From Atherix ibis (Eukaryota > Arthropoda > Insecta > Diptera > Athericidae), in contig OY282609.1 in the NCBI GenBank assembly GCA_958298945.1, forward strand, positions 67,552,220-67,616,219: DNA of 64,000 bases, in the 5' to 3' direction. This document shows positions 61,151 through 64,000 of this stretch, one piece after another. The position numbers and the translations under genes were made by a program. The notes beneath the pieces were generated by a model. That model ran no database searches. It had not been told where the DNA came from and saw only the letters and a list, made by a program, of their open reading frames with translations. Position 1 is the first letter of the stretch; each line of letters starts with the position of its first letter.

Positions 61151-64000
61151 TCATTACGAAAGTTATTCAATTTTGAAAAAGTTTTGAAAATTTTTGCATG
61201 AAATTTTTATTTGTGTAATGAATTTTAACACCTTTTTTAATTAAGTGAGAATCTTCTTCTTTAAATAGAAACTTGTTGATTGATTTGAATACAGTTTTTA
61301 TTGATTTTAAACTAGTGGAAGACTTGTCGAATCAAATCAGCAATTTTAGGAGAAAAATAAGTACTTTATCTCCGAATAATTGCTAATAGCTGAATCTGCA
61401 AAGGAAAAGAACATCTCATCAAATGCGCTTTTTATCTCTGTGTTCTTTTCTAAAGAAATAAAAAGTTTTCAAATTCACGAATAGTTTATGATAAATAAAT
61501 TCTATTTATGTTTTGAAATAATTTTGATCAAATTTTCAATTTTCAATAACGTTTATTATAAAAAATATTAATTTATAAAAACGAATCACAAGCAGTGAAG
61601 TAGAAAATAATCGAGAAAAGAAATTATTTGATTCGAAATCGATTAATAGTAATTTTGCGAAATTATCAAAGGGAAAATACTGAACCAGCGTTGAATTTTT
61701 TTATTAATCAAGGTAAGAAAAAATAAAATGAGAATGTAGAAACATATGAAAAATAGTCAAAAAAAAACATTGGGATGGAATTGGATATGAAACGCAACGT
61801 AGGTAAGTTTTTCCTGCCATAAACAAAATTCTGTCCATAACATGGCATTCGCATATGAGCATACCGGAAAGATGCCAGAAAGAAGGATGAAAAGAAAGGA
61901 AAGTGCAAAAGTTATCGAATCAATTTATATATTTCCACCCCTGACAGTACTTTTTCCTAAGTTTCTAAAACATAAACGGAACTTTGCTGTAATATTATTG
62001 GTCCTATATTGCGCAACATTAACCCTTTTTTCGGGTGCTGGGGCATGTGTCCGTTTGTGAACACACATATGAATGGAAAGATGGTCAAACGGGAGATACC
62101 TCTACGAGTTACAGCATGAAAGTAAGTGTGGGTATTTATTGAGGTAGCGACGGGTTCGTTATAGGTGGGATATTCTCAGTGGACTCAATTCCGGTTCGGT
62201 TATTCTAGGGTGAGATAGGAACATTCTGTTCGTTGACTGTGATAGCCTAAATGGGCTGGTTAAGGTTATTTCGATTGGAAGGAGAAATTGGACTCGATTG
62301 GTGATGCTTTTCTCTACTATAGCTTTGATGGTGGAAATTCGGTTCCTTGAATTATCCGTCGAATGGACAACCACCCACTTAACTGTATTGGCCAACATTG
62401 ATGGCTGATATATTGTATGGAAAGGATAAACTCGAGGTGAGGGAATAACAAAAACTTTCTGAATTGGAAAAAAATGACAGTTTATATTCGAAAGAATATG
62501 ATGTGAGGTAAAATGCGCAGACTTTCGAAAGAAAATGTATCAGGGCGGAGTTGATCGATGAGGGGATGCTTTTCCATAAATTTTCTTTTCTTTCTGCCAT
62601 TTTTTTTTACAAACATTAAATATATTTTATTTAGTTTATTTTATTACTCAATATTTTATATTGTGTAGAGTTTTTTTTTTATATTTTATAACTTTTCTTA
62701 TCATTTTATTTGATGATTAATTTTTTATTCTTTCGAAGTTATCAAACAAATATATACTAAAAAAAAGAATGAAAACTATTTTATAGGTAAAAATATAATA
62801 AATTGAAAGGAATATATTTTTAAAAATAAGGTTGATATTGGTTTTGATTAATAAAATCAATATTTCTGGGTAGCAAAACTACAATCTACTTAAACGATTT
62901 TTTTTCCAATTTAGTATTCAACTTTTCCACTTGAAATTAATAAATTATTAAAATTATATTTTCCAAAATTGTTTTCTGAAAAAAAAGGATCTAACTTGAA
63001 TTTCTTATATGGAATTGAATAATTTAGTATCACATTAAGAAGAATTGAACCAAAACGACTGTTACTTTTGGTTCTCTAACTTGTACGTTTTTTTTCCAAT
63101 AATTTGAAGATAATAAGTTTAATTTTGCATTTTTCTCTATAATACACTACAATATAAATATTACCTAGAAATTATCTGATTTAATAATATTTACTGCTCC
63201 AACATTAAGTAAATACAGGAAATGATCAATTCCACTAGAATTAACATACCGAGTGAAATACTGAAGGACCGAACAAAGTAATTCACATTGTAAAATTACT
63301 TATTACACGCAAGACATATTCATAAACAAGACCATCAAAGCAAAACTCCCTTTTTTTACCTGTCATTTATTTAAAAGGTAAAATATCCTTGATTTGTATA
63401 GAATTTTAAATGTGAATCTTATGGAATAGTGGGGCAAATATATCCAGTCAAGTAGAAGTACAAAAGATAATCAGAAGGTCAAAAGTATTGCTAGAAGACC
63501 ATAAGTAATCAGTGCGGTTCTTATTAGAATATGAATTACCAAATGGGAAAGGATATGATAGGCTAGGTAGACAGGATAACTTCCTATTATCCCATTATGA
63601 AAAAGTTGTACTTAAAGAGCTCAATTGGTTTTCAAATGCGAAAAGTTTACCGCAGATAATTGATTGCATGCGAGGGTGGTAAACACGCTATATGTTCACC
63701 CCAATTTATTATATATATTCTACCATCTATCCTTGATAATGTAGCTCCACTTCGAGATTTCAGTTTTATATGAACGTTTTTTTACTACACCAGAATCGAT
63801 ATCAATTTTCAAAAAAGTTTTTATTACAATTTTTATGATTTATTGTAACAATTCTGTTCACAATCCTAAAAGATATTTTTATAACGTATTTCGATAGTGA
63901 TTTTTAATAATTTTTAATATTTCAAAATAAAATTTTCCAAAAAAATACAAATATCGAATCTTTTTTAACATTAAATGAACTAGAAATAATTGCCTTTGGT
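61151..64000. other. AT-rich unique DNA, no supported gene
   Basis: No exon, RNA gene or transposon recognised. The block 61700-62600 is less AT-rich, with short open frames of 66-79 codons and no domains. 62600-63150 is extremely A+T-rich. Confidence 0.5.

Overview
This window is AT-rich, gene-poor eukaryotic DNA, most likely from an insect and plausibly a fly. That reading rests on the decayed Tc1/mariner transposases (including a DD41D, rosa/Visitor-like copy), a 5'-truncated non-LTR retrotransposon, the high A+T content, and the absence of bacterial-type gene packing. The species assignment is inference. I found no host protein-coding gene or exon that I can support, and no rRNA, tRNA or CRISPR array. 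The window could be a very large intron, intergenic DNA or a heterochromatin-like region; the sequence alone does not decide between these.

The dominant feature is a family of related tandem repeats (about 10 kb in total) with monomers of 13, 14 or 16 bp. All resemble CAGTAAAAATTTT or its reverse complement. Large arrays lie at 3.4-4.7 kb (14-bp monomers organised in a 95-bp seven-monomer higher-order unit), 13.7-14.8 kb (16-bp monomer), 20.6-22.1 kb (very homogeneous 13-mer), 28.1-29.0 kb (reverse orientation, with 26-bp and 29-bp dimer structure), 34.8-36.8 kb (13-mer GGAAATTTCGTCT) and 58.7-61.2 kb (reverse orientation, alternating blocks of 13-mers and 14-mers with a 683-bp super-period). 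Small degenerate patches at 16.4, 18.5, 31.9, 38.7, 43.4, 44.6 and 52.4 kb look like relics or seeds of the same family, and some are intermediate in sequence between the main types. Larger patches and arrays recur about every 6-10 kb.

Mobile-element remains are: a possible mariner relic at 7.85-8.46 kb (weak); a 159-bp inverted-repeat element at 8.57-8.73 kb; a frameshifted transposase fragment at 8.8-9.3 kb (minus); a mariner-like relic at 41.6-41.9 kb; a Tc1-like relic at 48.3-48.9 kb (minus); a largely recognisable but dead DD41D mariner at 49.1-50.4 kb (plus); and a 5'-truncated non-LTR reverse transcriptase with poly(A) tail at 54.2-55.4 kb (minus). The last two are visibly more GC-rich than their surroundings, as expected for relatively recent insertions.

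A second theme is a set of short perfect or near-perfect inverted repeats with small loops (7.84, 9.78, 9.92, 19.6, 27.5, 30.2, 48.8 and 49.35 kb). They look like local inverted duplications, possibly from replication template switching. One sits inside a 46-bp duplication/insertion that breaks the mariner transposase frame. The remaining sequence is unique-looking AT-rich DNA in which I see no supported gene.
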